From NCBI GenBank assembly GCA_002919265.1, contig PKEY01000015.1, forward strand, positions 1-37,181: 37,181 nucleotides of DNA, given 5' to 3'. Positions 35,561-37,181 of this stretch are shown one piece after another. Position 1 is the stretch's first letter. Every line of letters starts with the position of its first letter. The translations under genes and the position numbers were made by a program. Source of the DNA: Hyphomicrobiaceae bacterium. Lineage in GTDB: Bacteria; Pseudomonadota; Alphaproteobacteria; Rhizobiales; Hyphomicrobiaceae. Under the pieces are notes generated by a model. The model saw only the letters and a program-made list of their open reading frames with translations. It was not told the origin of the DNA and searched no databases.

Positions 35561-36397
35561 ATGTCATTCGACGATCTGCCAACGACACCAAGATCCGATG
35601 AAGAGATCGAACGTGTGGCATTGTATTGTCGTCTGACATCGGACAGTGCAGACGAGTGGGCACCGCAAATTATGCAGCTGATCGAGCGTCTGGCAAGCCG
35701 GGTAAGCCGGTTTGCCGGACTTCGTATTGAAGAACGGCCGGATGCTGATTTGCCGGATGCAGAGGCAGTTGCCCTAGTTCAACAGCGAATAATTCAGGTG
35801 CGAGCCTCCGTCCTTGCGGATGCGAAGCGCCAGGTACCACGCGCAAGAATGACCTTGGCCCACGAGCTTGGGCACATCGCACTCGATCACGTCGGTACTC
35901 CCAAATATCGCAAAGCGGGAGCCATTAACTCTGCAAATGTAGCGCCATATCGCTCTGAAGAACGCCAGGCGCGTGTCTTCGCGGCAGCATTTCTTATGCC
36001 ACGTGCGCTTGTGTTGAAGTGTAGGTCGCCTGAAGAAGTCGCGGAGCGGATGGCGGTCAGCTTGCAGGCTGCTTACATCAGATACGAACAAGTCTGCGTT
36101 CGCAATGGACCCAAGAAAATTCCGGAGGATATAGCCCAAGAAATAGAGCAGTTGAAGAAGAGCGTCGAGGCAAGCGAAAAAAAGCTTGTGCCTTCGAAAT
36201 CGAGTTTGCGACCTGATCAGATCAAAAAGTTGGTCTGGGAACTTGCTCCCACTCATCCGGATTTACCGCCTGATGAGTATCGCTGCATCGACCAGCGCTG
36301 GGTGATCCGTTGGTCCCGATTCGAGCTTGCCAAACCCGGTGGATGGTGGATTGAAGGCGAAAGGATCATCGTCTGGGAGGATAAAAAATCCAGTTAA
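35561..36397 (+). CDS. ImmA/IrrE-family metallopeptidase
   Basis: A 278-residue protein. The zinc motif HELGH (MTLAHELGHIALDH) and the downstream EERQARVFAAAFLMP helix with a likely third ligand are those of ImmA/IrrE proteases, as is the following VAERMAVSLQAAYIRYEQ segment. Such enzymes cleave repressors (ImmR of ICEBs1, DdrO in Deinococcus) or serve in toxin-antitoxin-like pairs. After a Lys/Glu coiled-coil (IEQLKKSVEASEKK) comes an unusual C-terminal section of about 60 residues with several Trp (VWELAPTH, QRWVIRWSRFEL, GGWWIEGERIIVWED) that I do not recognise. The DNA is lower in GC than nrdJ (lines counted by hand at 35941-36240: about 58, 48 and 45 per cent). No repressor partner lies beside it. 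Probably acquired. Confidence 0.88.
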   Translation: MSFDDLPTTPRSDEEIERVALYCRLTSDSADEWAPQIMQLIERLASRVSRFAGLRIEERPDADLPDAEAVALVQQRIIQVRASVLADAKRQVPRARMTLAHELGHIALDHVGTPKYRKAGAINSANVAPYRSEERQARVFAAAFLMPRALVLKCRSPEEVAERMAVSLQAAYIRYEQVCVRNGPKKIPEDIAQEIEQLKKSVEASEKKLVPSKSSLRPDQIKKLVWELAPTHPDLPPDEYRCIDQRWVIRWSRFELAKPGGWWIEGERIIVWEDKKSS

Positions 36398-36645
36398 TCA
36401 TTGGTTTTGACGAAATTCATTCGCTCGCGTCGCTTTGGACGCATTGCCTGGCCCTTCAATCAATGCCGAACGAAATTCGCCACTGAAGTACCTGCAGTGA
36501 ATTTCCGCTTCATCGTGAACCACCTGAATAAGCTGCCTATCTCATTCGAAGCTGAAGCAATTCGTTTCCTTCGCCTTCATAACGAGATCTTCGTCGCGCG
36601 GGCATAATTTCTTCTGACCGGGGCGGAAATTCTTTCCAAGAACCG
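36398..36645. other. Intergenic region between the protease and the WYL regulator
   Basis: 248 bp, also relatively A/T-rich. A 68-codon frame (36401-36607, TTG start, plus strand) is present but has no ribosome site or recognisable motif; it could be the decayed remnant of a gene. No att site, tRNA or terminator was identified. Confidence 0.3.
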
Positions 36646-37181
36646 TCACGTCGTCGCCGCGCGCACCGCCAGCGCCTCAATCTCCTGCCGGTTGACGAGC
36701 ACGATATGCTGCTCCTGCGGCGGTCGCGCGCCGGGGCGGAGATCCAATCCGAGCCGGCGCAGAGCATAGAAGAGCAAGGCACGCCTGACACGCAGCTTCG
36801 CTATGCCTTTCCTGATCCCGTAATCGAGGGCGATGGCCTTTGCTTGGGCTTCGGTGAGCTCCGGGTGCGGCGCAATCTCGAGCTCCAGGAATTCCTGCCA
36901 GTCGCGGTCCTCGGTCGGGCGCGACTGCGCCGGTCCGCCAAGGCGCGGGCGGCGCATGCGGCCGAGCACGAAATCGCGGAACTCTCCCATTTCTAAGTCA
37001 AATGCCCGTGCGTGCCAGCGGAAGCCATCGTGGGCCAGCGCGTGGGGCTCGATTCGGCGCCGCAGTGGCTCTGGCCGGCTCATCGATTGATAGGTGATGT
37101 CGAGGGCCAGGCGCTTCCGCATCGCTGTCAACACAGCGCGCAGCACGAACGGATCGATCCTGCGCTCGGGCACCGGGGTGG
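36646..37181 (-). CDS. WYL-domain transcriptional regulator (partial, BrxR/CapW-like)
   Basis: The C-terminal 178 or so residues of a leftward gene whose beginning lies beyond the right edge; the frame stays open through position 37181. A WYL domain is visible: ALDITYQSMSRPEPLRRRIEPHALAHDGFRWHARAF-type sequence with FVLGRM. The C-terminal part (LTEAQAKAIALDYGI, ALLFYALRRLGLD, PPQEQHIVLVN) resembles the WCX-containing tails of BrxR/CapW-type dimeric repressors, which control BREX, CBASS and other phage-defence systems. The DNA-binding N terminus is not in the window. Assignment to that subgroup is from memory of sequence style, not a search. Confidence 0.82.
   Translation of the reverse strand, partial: TPVPERRIDPFVLRAVLTAMRKRLALDITYQSMSRPEPLRRRIEPHALAHDGFRWHARAFDLEMGEFRDFVLGRMRRPRLGGPAQSRPTEDRDWQEFLELEIAPHPELTEAQAKAIALDYGIRKGIAKLRVRRALLFYALRRLGLDLRPGARPPQEQHIVLVNRQEIEALAVRAATT

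Noticed and set aside
36401-36607. 68-codon gene after the ImmA/IrrE protease
   Set aside because: TTG start, no ribosome site, no motif; I could not separate it from a random frame and list it only in the intergenic note.

Overview
The window is high-GC chromosomal DNA from an alphaproteobacterium, most likely of the order Hyphomicrobiales (Rhizobiales). Reasons: an alphaproteobacterial TIGR02302/DUF4175-type protein next to lysA; NDUFA12, DUF2155, DUF1491 and YcgN-type genes typical of that class; a B12-dependent ribonucleotide reductase (NrdJ); and two perfect CtrA boxes (TTAA-N7-TTAAC) with GANTC (CcrM) sites close by. I cannot fix the genus. No rRNA, tRNA, CRISPR array or insertion sequence was recognised.

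Layout. 1-7.6 kb: the tail of an unidentified gene, a COG3964-type amidohydrolase (+), then a leftward block: leuC-leuD, an SsuABC-like ABC importer (ATPase, permease, binding protein), a terminator, and a Gate-domain membrane protein. This looks like an uptake-and-catabolism module for a small organic acid. 7.9-9.8 kb: L,D-transpeptidase, a very acidic 70-residue protein and a solitary arsenate reductase, with terminator-like hairpins after each. 9.9-14.5 kb: gamma-glutamyltransferase, DUF1028 protein and MFS transporter as a rightward unit, running 124 bp into a convergent alpha/beta hydrolase. 14.6-19.8 kb: MepA endopeptidase, EamA exporter, a small secreted protein, PdxH, an SDR dehydrogenase and a LysR regulator. 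20-24.6 kb: the glutamine-rich TIGR02302-type membrane protein, lysA and ycgN-like (all leftward). 24.6-28.1 kb: PBP1a with DUF1214 and DUF1254 proteins in a tight operon. 28.1-31.1 kb: small conserved genes, a peptidoglycan-binding protein and sufE around the two CtrA boxes, then DUF2155 and NDUFA12. 31.1-35.5 kb: a 709-bp divergent intergenic region and nrdJ. 35.5-37.2 kb: a lower-GC segment with an ImmA/IrrE-type protease, followed by a WYL regulator cut by the window end.

Themes. Cell-wall work is unusually dense (L,D-transpeptidase, MepA, PBP1a, a peptidoglycan-binding protein, and LysA, which consumes meso-diaminopimelate). Cell-cycle control by CtrA/CcrM is suggested for at least two promoters. 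The right edge is the best candidate for an accessory island, because ImmA/IrrE proteases and WYL regulators of this shape often border phage-defence genes; the decisive DNA lies outside the window. I found no clearly new system inside the window; the best leads are the right-edge island, the CtrA boxes, the nrdJ leader and the leuCD-transporter cluster.
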